Position numbers and translations under genes: made by a program. DNA of 6,447 nt from Burkholderiaceae bacterium. Its GTDB lineage: Bacteria > Pseudomonadota > Gammaproteobacteria > Burkholderiales > Burkholderiaceae. The DNA is taken from assembly GCA_947372155.1 (NCBI GenBank), contig CANBSM010000059.1, positions 1-6,447 on the forward strand. Reading direction: 5' to 3'. Each line of letters opens with the position of its first letter. Within the stretch, counting starts at the first letter, position 1. The notes beneath the pieces were generated by a model, which was not told the DNA's origin, did not search any database, and worked only from the letters and a program-made list of their open reading frames with translations. Positions 1 through 6,018 of this stretch are shown here, piece by piece.

Positions 1-389
1 CCGTCTTCCCATTGGCTTTCATCAAAGTGTTTGTATTGATCTAAGGCTTGTAACTGCTCATCACTCGCATGGCGAATGACGCGTTCGATATTGGCTCGCT
101 CAAGTGCTGCGCGCAAATGAAACATGTCCAACATGTCAGAAATTGAAACAGGGGCGACCCGATAGCCTTGGCGTGGAATGGTGATCACCAAACCTTCGCG
201 CTCTAGGCTGATCAGGGCGTCACGTACAGGGGATTTGCTCACTTCAAAGCGGGCAGCCAATTCTGCTTCCCGAATTTCGGCGCCAGGCATCAATTGACAC
301 GACAAAATATCGTGGCGAAGCTGCTCGTACACTCTTTCGCGGAGCAGTCGACCGTCTACTTCTACGGGTTCTGTAATCGTGGCTATCAT
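1..389 (-). CDS. GntR-family transcriptional regulator, FadR/FCD-type (partial, C-terminus outside window)
   Basis: DNA-binding regulator that probably controls the divergent transport operon. The 129 codons visible read open without a stop from an ATG at 389-387 to the left edge, so the C-terminal half is missing. Residues about 15-80 form a typical GntR winged helix-turn-helix: LRERVYEQLRHDIL, then MPGAEIRE, ELAARFEVSKSPVRDAL (about 43-59) and LEREGLV, with the wing PRQGYRVAPVS at about 72-82. The start of an FCD ligand-binding domain follows, with the DMFHLRAALE segment at about 88-97 (Arg93, Glu97), as in FadR/VanR-type members that bind small organic acids. Only weak Shine-Dalgarno character lies upstream of the ATG. 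An in-frame TGA at 437-435, with no ATG, GTG or TTG codon between, rules out a longer ordinary start. FCD regulators beside catabolic operons are usually repressors released by a pathway acid; the effector here is unknown. The family call is firm; target and ligand are inferred from position. Confidence 0.9.
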   Translation of the reverse strand, partial: MIATITEPVEVDGRLLRERVYEQLRHDILSCQLMPGAEIREAELAARFEVSKSPVRDALISLEREGLVITIPRQGYRVAPVSISDMLDMFHLRAALERANIERVIRHASDEQLQALDQYKHFDESQWED

Positions 390-417
390 GGTTTCAGAGA
401 TATTAGGCTCTCTATAA

Positions 418-433
418 ATATTGTTCGTAATAT
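418..433. promoter_or_regulatory. Possible regulator operator (inverted repeat)
   Basis: A perfect 5-bp inverted repeat, ATATT and AATAT, flanks the 6-bp centre GTTCGT. It lies 29 bp upstream of the regulator's ATG, where a bound dimer could block the regulator's own transcription. GntR/FCD dimers usually bind short inverted repeats with a small centre, so position and size fit, but the arms are AT-only and could be chance. This is a candidate only. Confidence 0.25.
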
Positions 434-512
434 ATCACAAGGGTTTTATAGGATGCTAGGTAATTTTATAAGTAATTGATTTATATAGATAAATAATATT
501 TACAGAAAAATA

Positions 513-540
513 TTGCTTAAATTTAAATTTATTGTAGTAT
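513..540 (+). promoter_or_regulatory. Candidate sigma70-like promoter of the transport operon
   Basis: TTGCTT at 513-518 and TAGTAT at 535-540 are spaced 16 bp apart and lie about 60 bp upstream of the first operon ATG. The match to TTGACA/TATAAT is only partial (three and four of six). The AT-rich setting offers other pairs, so the exact promoter is uncertain. The palindrome at 519-530 falls between the two boxes, where a repressor could act. Confidence 0.3.
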
Positions 541-587
541 ATCAACTAAGACGTTAAAACTAAAATTAAAAAGTACAAAACACCGCG

Positions 588-593
588 AGGAGA
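588..593 (+). promoter_or_regulatory. Ribosome binding site of the binding-protein gene
   Basis: AGGAGA ends 5 bases before the ATG at 599. It is one of the two clearest Shine-Dalgarno sequences in the operon (the other precedes the LivF-type gene). A strong site here fits the usual need for more periplasmic binding protein than membrane components. Confidence 0.8.
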
Positions 594-598
594 CAGTT

Positions 599-1846
599 AT
601 GTTGAAGAAGATCCACCTAAAAGCCGTAGCGCTTGCAGTAACGGGGGCGCTGTTAACCCCCGCAGCCTTTGCAGCTGACAGCACACCGATTCGGGTTGGT
701 TTCTTAACCATCAAATCGGGTGCCTTGGCTGCGGGTGGCAAACAGATGGAGGAGGCAATCAATCTGTTTATGAAGGAACGCAACAATACGATCGCCGGTA
801 GAAAGGTAGAGCTATTTGTTGCTGATACTTCTGGTCAACCAGCTGTTACTAAAACTAAAACACAAGAGCTGGTAGAGAAAGATAAGGTTCAAGTCATTAT
901 TGGACCTTTGGCAGCATTTGAAGCAATTGCAGTAGATGACTACATTAAAAAAGTAGGCGTACCGGTGATCTCCCCATCTGCTGGTGCTGAAGATTTGACG
1001 CAACGTAAACCTAATCCATGGTTTGTTCGTGGCGTTGGTAGTTCAGCTCAACCAAGCCATGCGCTTGGTGAGTACGCTGCTAAGGACCTGAAGTACAAGC
1101 GCATTGCTATCATTGCCGATGACTTTGCTTTTGGTCATGAGATTGCAGCCGGTTTCCAGAGAACGTTTGAAGAGAACGGCGGCAAGGTAGTGCAAAAGCT
1201 CTGGACTCCTTTGAACGTAGCGGACTACGGTACTTATATTGGCCAGATTAAGCCAAACGTTGATGCTGTATTTGCAGCCTTTGCAGGCGGTAACGGTGTG
1301 AAGTTTGTAAAGCAATATAGCGAGTATGGCTTAAAAGGAAAAATTCCTTTGCTTGGCGCGATGACTACAGTCGACGAAGGTATCTTGCCTTTCATGGGTG
1401 ACGATGCGCTAGGTGTTATTTCTACTGGTTGGTATTCGGCAAACCTCAACAACGCAGCTAATGCAAAGTTTGTAAAAGACTTCAACGCCATGTACAAAAA
1501 GGATCCTGGTTACTATTCCATGGGCGCTTATGGTGCAGCGTTAATGCTTGAGCAAGCATTAAAAGACGTTAAAGGTAATATCGAAGACAAGAATGCCTTC
1601 ATGGCTGCATTGCGTGCAGTGCAATTGCCAAATGATCCAAGAGGCAAGGTGACATTAGATGCCTTGGGTAACCCAATCATGGATATCTATATCCGTAAGG
1701 TTGAGAAAAAAGATGGCAAGCTCACTAACGTTGTGATCAAAACTTACCCAGCGGTTAGTCAGTTCTGGACATATAAAGCGAAGGACTTCCTGGCTAACCC
1801 TGTTTACTCCAGAGATTACCCGCCTGCGAACAATTTAGAAAACTGA
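599..1846 (+). CDS. ABC transporter substrate-binding protein, branched-chain amino acid (LivK/HAAT) type
   Basis: Periplasmic receptor that captures the substrate and delivers it to the LivH/LivM-type permease pair encoded next. The 415-residue product starts with a clear signal peptide: positively charged MLKKIHLK, a hydrophobic stretch to about residue 20, then PAAFA-AD with likely cleavage after residue 25 or 26. The mature part opens with PIRVGFLTIKSGALAAGGKQ, the normal first strand of a type I periplasmic binding fold (Peripl_BP_6). Recognisable elements are GPLAA (about 102-106) and ISPSAGAEDLT (about 124-134), the loop that in LivK-like proteins contacts the ligand carboxylate, then the second-lobe strand RIAIIADDFAFG. 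The start is fixed by the Shine-Dalgarno at 588-593. At 415 residues it is somewhat longer than E. coli LivK, as is common for members serving organic or aromatic acids. Substrate cannot be read from sequence; the neighbouring regulator and hydrolases suggest a carboxylated carbon source. It is first in a six-gene operon. Confidence 0.9.
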   Translation: MLKKIHLKAVALAVTGALLTPAAFAADSTPIRVGFLTIKSGALAAGGKQMEEAINLFMKERNNTIAGRKVELFVADTSGQPAVTKTKTQELVEKDKVQVIIGPLAAFEAIAVDDYIKKVGVPVISPSAGAEDLTQRKPNPWFVRGVGSSAQPSHALGEYAAKDLKYKRIAIIADDFAFGHEIAAGFQRTFEENGGKVVQKLWTPLNVADYGTYIGQIKPNVDAVFAAFAGGNGVKFVKQYSEYGLKGKIPLLGAMTTVDEGILPFMGDDALGVISTGWYSANLNNAANAKFVKDFNAMYKKDPGYYSMGAYGAALMLEQALKDVKGNIEDKNAFMAALRAVQLPNDPRGKVTLDALGNPIMDIYIRKVEKKDGKLTNVVIKTYPAVSQFWTYKAKDFLANPVYSRDYPPANNLEN

Positions 1847-1856
1847 TTCGCTGCAC

Positions 1857-2717
1857 ATGTCATTTTGGTTAATACAGAGTCTTAATAGCCTTGCTCTAGG
1901 GGGAGTACTTTTCACCCTAGCAGCAGGCTTTTCATTAATCTTCGGATTAATGCGCATTGCCAACCTGTCTCATGGTGCCTACTTCATGCTGGGTGCTTAT
2001 GTTGGATTAAGTGTGGTTGAGGCAGGGCATTCATTTTTCTTGGCAATACTTGCTGCTGCGATTGCCATTGGTTTATTGGGTATCGCTGTAGAAAGAGTCA
2101 TTCTGCGCCGCCTAGCAGGTAACAGCTTGTCGCAGGTATTAGCCACTTTGGGGGTGGCATTTGTCATAGCGGATTGCAGCCTTTGGTTTTGGGGAGGAGA
2201 TCCTCGCCCTGTTGCAGCCCCTAGCTTTCTTGCTGGCGGGGTTCAAATTCTTGGCCAAACCTTTCCCCTGTACCGAATTGCTTTAGTTGTTTTCAGTATT
2301 TTTGTGGCGCTCGGCTTATGGCTCTTGCTTGATAAAACAAAATTGGGCGTCATGATTCGTGCCAGTGTGGATGATCGCCAAATGGCGCAAGGCATTGGTG
2401 TGCCTGCCACCAAGTTGTTCTCTATTGTTTTTTGCCTAGGCGCAGCCTTGGCAGGCATAGGCGGCATTGCAGCCGCTCCGATTTTGTCAGTTTATCCAGG
2501 TCTGGATGCGGACATGCTGCCGATTGCGTTAGTGGTGGTAATTCTGGGTGGCCTCGGCAGTTTATTAGGCGCATTCATTGGCAGCTTTTTGATTGGCTTT
2601 ATTTACAGCTTTGGTCAAGCACTGTTCCCAGACTTGGCTTACATCATTTTGTTTTTACCAATGCTGATTATTTTGGCTGTCCGCCCGCGTGGCTTGTTTG
2701 GAAAGATTAGCGCTTGA
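1857..2717 (+). CDS. ABC transporter permease, LivH type
   Basis: Inner-membrane permease that should pair with the LivM-type protein to form the translocation channel. The 286-residue product is hydrophobic throughout, with about eight membrane segments. The first spans roughly residues 10-31, followed by the family hallmark LMRIANLSHGAYFMLGAY (NLSHG at 36-40). The cytoplasmic coupling loop that meets the ATPases is RASVDDRQMAQGIGV at about 168-182, followed by a small-residue-rich helix LGAALAGIGGI. The C-terminus, VRPRGLFG, is typical of the family. It begins 10 bp after the binding-protein stop. No Shine-Dalgarno is visible before the ATG, so translation probably depends on ribosomes arriving from the upstream gene. 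Its end overlaps the next gene by 4 bp. Family call is firm; substrate is inferred from neighbours. Confidence 0.9.
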   Translation: MSFWLIQSLNSLALGGVLFTLAAGFSLIFGLMRIANLSHGAYFMLGAYVGLSVVEAGHSFFLAILAAAIAIGLLGIAVERVILRRLAGNSLSQVLATLGVAFVIADCSLWFWGGDPRPVAAPSFLAGGVQILGQTFPLYRIALVVFSIFVALGLWLLLDKTKLGVMIRASVDDRQMAQGIGVPATKLFSIVFCLGAALAGIGGIAAAPILSVYPGLDADMLPIALVVVILGGLGSLLGAFIGSFLIGFIYSFGQALFPDLAYIILFLPMLIILAVRPRGLFGKISA

Positions 2718-3649
2718 ACCGCATTTTTTATATTGCCTTCCTTGCTGTATTAGCTGCACTCCCGCTGATTCTTGGGGGTACCTATTACACCAACTTAGCA
2801 AGCCAAATTCTGATTGCTGGCATCTTTGCTATGAGTCTGAATTTACTCGTGGGTTATGCCGGCCTGACTTCATTGGGCCATGCAGGATATCTGGGTTTAG
2901 CGGCTTATATCAGTAGTTGGTTAACTGTGAAGCTGGGTTGGGGTCATGCCAGTACTGCGGCGATCGCAATTATCAGCACTACAGTCATCGCCGGCATCTT
3001 TGGTCTGATTGCTCTGCGTGCTACAGGCATCAGCTTTTTGATGATTACCTTGGCGTTTGGGCAAATTCTGTGGGGCTTAGCGTATCGCTGGGCTAGCGTT
3101 ACTGGTGGTGATAACGGAATCTCTGGCATTACCAGGCCACATATTTTTGGATTTGATTTAGGTGAAGCGAGCTATTTTTACTACTTCACTCTTTTTGTAT
3201 TTTTATTGGTTTGGATTGCAATTGCGATCTTGGTACGCTCTCCTTTTGGCGCAACCATTCGTGGAACTAAAGATCAGCCTCGCAGGATGAGTGCGCTTGG
3301 CTTTAATGTTTGGCTGATTCGCTGGGTAACCTTCACTGCTTGTGGCTTCTTCGGTTCAATTGGTGGAATTATGTATGTCTACTATCACCAATTTATTAGC
3401 CCACACAGCCTTTCATTAGCAAACTCTGCTGAGATGCTTTTGATGGTGATTGCTGGCGGTGCTGGCACCTTGATGGGTCCGGTTATTGGCGCAGCTCTAG
3501 TGATGTTGTTAAAGAATGTGGCAAGCCAATATGTAGATCACTGGGTAACCTTATTAGGTTTGGTGTTTATCTTCATTGTGATGTTCATTCCAGGTGGAAT
3601 TGTCGCTGGATTTGCTCGCATTAAAAACGCACTAACTGCATCCAAGTAA
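2714..3649 (+). CDS. ABC transporter permease, LivM type (TTG start)
   Basis: Second membrane subunit of the importer, 311 residues. The N-terminal segment (about 4-20) is followed by the conserved block SLNLLVGYAGLTSLGHAGYL (about 41-60), diagnostic for LivM proteins, and by the TGGDNG motif at 130-135. The coupling loop is at about 183-206 (RGTKDQPRRMSALGFNVWLI). Near the C-terminus, LMVIAGGAGTLMGPVIGAAL and FIPGGIVAGF also match the family. The reading frame begins at TTG 2714 inside a TTGA overlap with the stop of the LivH-type gene. A weak GGAAAG lies at 2700-2705, 8 bases upstream. No ATG lies in frame before Met40, which is already inside conserved sequence, so the TTG start is well supported. 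Overlap implies coupled translation with the upstream permease. Ends 3 bp before the first ATPase gene. Confidence 0.9.
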   Translation: MNRIFYIAFLAVLAALPLILGGTYYTNLASQILIAGIFAMSLNLLVGYAGLTSLGHAGYLGLAAYISSWLTVKLGWGHASTAAIAIISTTVIAGIFGLIALRATGISFLMITLAFGQILWGLAYRWASVTGGDNGISGITRPHIFGFDLGEASYFYYFTLFVFLLVWIAIAILVRSPFGATIRGTKDQPRRMSALGFNVWLIRWVTFTACGFFGSIGGIMYVYYHQFISPHSLSLANSAEMLLMVIAGGAGTLMGPVIGAALVMLLKNVASQYVDHWVTLLGLVFIFIVMFIPGGIVAGFARIKNALTASK

Positions 3650-3652
3650 AGA

Positions 3653-4405
3653 ATGAGCGCCAACATGAATCCCATTCTTCAAGTTTCCGATTTAAGCAAA
3701 TCCTTTGGTGGCCTGAAAGTGACCAAGGGCGTCAATCTCACTGTGAATGCAGGCGAGAGGCATCTATTAATCGGACCAAACGGCGCCGGTAAGACAACAC
3801 TGTTTAATCTCATCTCCGGAGACCTCGCATCAGACTCCGGAACCATCACTCTTGCTGGTAAAAATGTGACTAAGTTGCCAACAGCTAAGCGTGCACAACT
3901 CGATTTAGCAAGAACCTACCAAATTCTGACGCTGTTTGGTAAAGACAATTTGATTTCTAACGTGAAGTTAGCTTTGCTGGGCAAAATGCCGTTACGTTGG
4001 AAATGCTGGGGGTCTTTCTTATCCGAATCTGATTTGGATCAGAAAGCATTAGCTGTTCTTGAAAAAGTGGGGCTGGGCGCTAAAGCTTACTTGCCTTTAG
4101 AGCAGACGTCCTACGGCGAGAAACGTCGCTTAGAAATTGCGATGGCCTTAGCTCAAAATCCACAAATATTATTGCTCGATGAACCTTTGGCAGGTTTATC
4201 TACTGAGGAGCGTGAAACTATTACTGAATTACTCCAGCAAATTGATCGCAACATTACCATCTTGATGATTGAACATGATATGGCTGTAGCCCTAGCATTT
4301 GCTGACCGAGTAACGCTCTTGCATTATGGTGAAGTGATTACCAGTGGCACACGCCAAGAGGTCGTAAATGATCCGCGTACCAAGGAGATTTATCTTGGCC
4401 ACTAA
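3653..4405 (+). CDS. ABC transporter ATP-binding protein, LivG type
   Basis: Cytoplasmic ATPase that powers import, working as a heterodimer with the LivF-type ATPase. In the 250 residues all nucleotide-binding elements are present: Walker A GPNGAGKTT (41-49), Q-loop Gln90 in ARTYQ, signature TSYGEKRRLE (152-161), Walker B ILLLDEP (172-178), D-loop AGLS and H-loop His208 in MIEHD. The first signature residue is Thr where Leu is usual (LSYG/LSGG). The rest is normal, so activity is expected. The IEHD ending and the RTYQ form mark it as LivG rather than LivF. The start chosen is ATG 3653, 3 bp after the upstream stop; a second in-frame ATG at 3665 gives a product 4 residues shorter and cannot be excluded, since Shine-Dalgarno support is weak for both. 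A short insert KMPLRWKCWGSFLSE (about 111-125) lies in the helical subdomain. It overlaps the next gene by 11 bp. Confidence 0.9.
   Translation: MSANMNPILQVSDLSKSFGGLKVTKGVNLTVNAGERHLLIGPNGAGKTTLFNLISGDLASDSGTITLAGKNVTKLPTAKRAQLDLARTYQILTLFGKDNLISNVKLALLGKMPLRWKCWGSFLSESDLDQKALAVLEKVGLGAKAYLPLEQTSYGEKRRLEIAMALAQNPQILLLDEPLAGLSTEERETITELLQQIDRNITILMIEHDMAVALAFADRVTLLHYGEVITSGTRQEVVNDPRTKEIYLGH
4382..4387 (+). promoter_or_regulatory. Ribosome binding site that fixes the LivF-type start
   Basis: AAGGAG lies inside the end of the LivG-type gene, 7 bases before TTG 4395. It is a near-perfect Shine-Dalgarno at ideal distance, and it falls downstream of the in-frame ATG 4368, so it supports TTG 4395 as the true start. 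Confidence 0.8.
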
Positions 4406-5114
4406 TTCCATATTAAAGATTCAAGACTTAAATGCCTTTTATGGTGATAGCCATATTCTGTATGACGTTTCCTTTGAGTTAAAGAAAGACACCGTTCTCG
4501 CTTTATTGGGCAGAAACGGCGCAGGTAAGACTACTTGTATCAGCTCTATCATTGGCTTTCTGTCTGGCAGAAGTGGTTTGATTGAGTTAGATGGTGTGCC
4601 GTTACAAAACTTATCGCCAGAGAAAATCTGCCAAGCAGGCATTGGCATTGTTCCGCAAGGGCGCCGTATTTTCCCAAGCCTGACCGTAAAAGAAAATTTA
4701 GATGTTGCGTATCAAGCTCCTCGTGCGGGAAGTTCTCGCCAGTGGTCGCTTGAGGATGTGTTTCAGTTCTTCCCGCGCTTGAATGAGCGCAAGAATCAGA
4801 TTGCGGGTAGCTTATCCGGTGGTGAGCAACAGATGTTAGCAATCGGCAGGGCTTTGATGACCAATCCTAAAGTCTTGCTATTAGACGAGCCTTCAGAAGG
4901 TTTGGCACCACAAATCGTTAAAGAAGTGGGTAATATTATTGCTACGCTCAAGCCCTTCATCTCGATCGTGTTAGTTGAGCAAAACCTCAACCTGGCTTTA
5001 AGTGTGGCAGATGATGTGGTCCTGCTCAATGGTGGCAAGGTTGTCTTTAGTGGCAGCAAAGCACTATTTACCGAAAAGCAGCAAGAGCTGCAAGCCCATC
5101 TGAGCGTGGAGTAA
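4395..5114 (+). CDS. ABC transporter ATP-binding protein, LivF type (TTG start)
   Basis: Second ATPase of the importer, 239 residues from the TTG start. Walker A is GRNGAGKTT (39-47), Q-loop Gln88 is in GIVPQGRRIFPSLTVKENL (the strongly conserved LivF block), signature is LSGGEQQMLAIGRAL (140-154), Walker B is VLLLDEP (160-166), followed by SEGLAP, and the switch region reads VEQN (194-197) where other ABC ATPases have His. All of these are characteristic of LivF. An in-frame ATG at 4368 would add nine residues (MIRVPRRFI) not typical of the family, and no good ribosome site precedes it. TTG 4395 with AAGGAG at 4382-4387 gives the standard N-terminus ATNSILKIQDLNAFYG. The gene overlaps the LivG-type gene by 11 bp, and its stop codon shares one base with the ATG of the hydrolase gene. 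Family call is firm. Confidence 0.9.
   Translation: MATNSILKIQDLNAFYGDSHILYDVSFELKKDTVLALLGRNGAGKTTCISSIIGFLSGRSGLIELDGVPLQNLSPEKICQAGIGIVPQGRRIFPSLTVKENLDVAYQAPRAGSSRQWSLEDVFQFFPRLNERKNQIAGSLSGGEQQMLAIGRALMTNPKVLLLDEPSEGLAPQIVKEVGNIIATLKPFISIVLVEQNLNLALSVADDVVLLNGGKVVFSGSKALFTEKQQELQAHLSVE
5108..5111 (+). promoter_or_regulatory. Ribosome binding site of the hydrolase gene
   Basis: GGAG lies at the end of the LivF-type gene. It is only 2 bases from ATG 5114 but 8 bases from the in-frame ATG 5120. This spacing favours the second ATG, which would give a product 2 residues shorter. Confidence 0.5.
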
Positions 5115-5926
5115 TGCATATGCAAGACTTATTAAAGACAGCCAAGATTGGCAAGTACGACATTCAATATGTAGATGTTGGCAAAGGCGTTCCAGTGGTA
5201 TTAATCCATGGCCTTGCGGGCGACTATAGCGCTTGGACAGCTCAAATACAGCTTTTAAAAGATCACTACAGAGTGATTGCATTTGATAACCGGGGTGCAG
5301 GCAAGAGTACTCAGGTTGATGAGCCAATTAGCACTCAAGATCTTGCAAAAGATACTTTGGGTTTGATGGACTTTCTGAATATTCCATCCGCGCATGTGGT
5401 TGGTAGATCGATGGGCGGGGCAGTTGCTCAGCACATGGCTTTAATGTCACCAGAGCGAGTGAAGTCCTTAGTACTGTGCGCATCATTTGCAGTGCTTGAC
5501 CCACTTGGCCGTCGAGTGTTGTTAAATATGCGGGAAGCGCTTGAATGGCGTATGAGCTGGGCCGACCATGCAAGGCATTCTGTACAGAACTTTGTCTCAG
5601 CAGAGTTTTTTAATACCAAGCAAGAGCAAGTTAAAAAGATTGAAGCACTCATTGGCGGGGAAACCCGCTTGCCTGCGTGCTATAGCCGTCAGAATGAGGC
5701 CTGCCAAAACCATGACACTGAAGATCAGTTAGCTTTCATCAAGCAGCCAACTCTAATTATGGCTGGTAAAAATGATCCCATTTGCTCTTTGACCGCTACA
5801 GAGATTATGAGCAAAGGCATTGCTGGTTCAGAAACCATTCTGTTTGACAATGCGAGCCATTTTTTCTTAATGGAGCAGCCTGAGAAATTTAATCGAAGTC
5901 TGAAAGAGTGGCTCGATACACATTAA
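5114..5926 (+). CDS. Alpha/beta hydrolase (3-oxoadipate enol-lactonase-like family)
   Basis: Cytoplasmic hydrolase of the alpha/beta-fold family, 270 residues, with no signal peptide. The full catalytic set is visible. The oxyanion-side motif is HGLAG (32-36) and the FDNRGAGKS block is at 57-65. The nucleophile Ser99 sits in GRSMGG (97-102), the acid Asp221 in AGKNDP, and the base His249 in NASHFFLMEQP. A cap region occupies about 125-205. The overall pattern resembles PcaD-like enol-lactonases, ring-cleavage C-C hydrolases and NicD-type deformylases, and motifs alone cannot separate these or simple ester hydrolases. Its ATG overlaps the LivF-type stop (TAATG), so it is translated as part of the importer operon. 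This implies it acts on the imported compound or an early product (inference). Start could be 5114 or 5120; the Shine-Dalgarno spacing favours 5120. Last gene of the operon, followed by a strong hairpin terminator. Fold and triad are firm; substrate unknown. Confidence 0.85.
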   Translation: MHMQDLLKTAKIGKYDIQYVDVGKGVPVVLIHGLAGDYSAWTAQIQLLKDHYRVIAFDNRGAGKSTQVDEPISTQDLAKDTLGLMDFLNIPSAHVVGRSMGGAVAQHMALMSPERVKSLVLCASFAVLDPLGRRVLLNMREALEWRMSWADHARHSVQNFVSAEFFNTKQEQVKKIEALIGGETRLPACYSRQNEACQNHDTEDQLAFIKQPTLIMAGKNDPICSLTATEIMSKGIAGSETILFDNASHFFLMEQPEKFNRSLKEWLDTH

Positions 5927-5955
5927 GTACGGTCTAGAAGAATAGTAGGCAAAGA

Positions 5956-5987
5956 AAAAGCCCTTGAACGGATATTCAAGGGCTTTT
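5956..5987. terminator. Bidirectional intrinsic terminator between convergent genes
   Basis: A perfect 13-bp stem, AAAAGCCCTTGAA (5956-5968) paired with TTCAAGGGCTTTT (5975-5987), encloses a 6-base loop CGGATA. It sits 29 bp after the hydrolase stop and 31 bp before the amidohydrolase stop. On the plus strand four Ts end the stem. On the minus strand the stem is followed by a longer T-rich tract (TTTTTCTTT), so termination may be stronger for the amidohydrolase transcript. It closes both converging units. Confidence 0.85.
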
Positions 5988-6018
5988 GCACAACTGATTG
6001 ACTGAGCGAAGTTTGGGC

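Larger units (their letters stand above)
390..598. promoter_or_regulatory. Divergent AT-rich intergenic control region
   Basis: This 209-bp gap separates the minus-strand regulator from the plus-strand transport operon, so promoters for both must lie here or overlap the gene ends. It is strikingly AT-rich from about 411 to 580, more than the flanking genes. It contains several short symmetric sequences: ATATT-6-AATAT at 418-433, two copies of AATATT at 495-500 and 509-514, and the 12-bp palindrome AAATTTAAATTT at 519-530. Such symmetry is easy to find by chance in AT-rich DNA. I see no convincing gene, riboswitch or attenuator in it. Confidence 0.7.

Noticed and set aside
294..479. Plus-strand ORF of 61 residues at the regulator 5' end
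   Set aside because: It is antisense to the well-supported GntR reading frame, then runs into AT-rich intergenic DNA. It has no recognisable domain and no clear ribosome site.
495..530. AT-rich repeats as a replication origin or phage attachment site
   Set aside because: No DnaA-box cluster, no integrase and no duplicated flank are visible; ordinary promoter DNA explains the composition.
529..786. Minus-strand ORF of 85 residues across the operon leader
   Set aside because: It is antisense to the binding protein's signal peptide and N-terminus; the composition is that of a shadow frame.
4549..4842. Minus-strand ORF of 97 residues inside the LivF-type gene
   Set aside because: It lies wholly antisense to conserved ATPase motifs and shows no family features.
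599..5114. Calling the transporter a true leucine/isoleucine/valine system (livKHMGF)
   Set aside because: Family membership is clear, but the HAAT family also carries aromatic acids, urea, amides and others. The adjacent hydrolase and FCD regulator make a specific livKHMGF naming unsafe.
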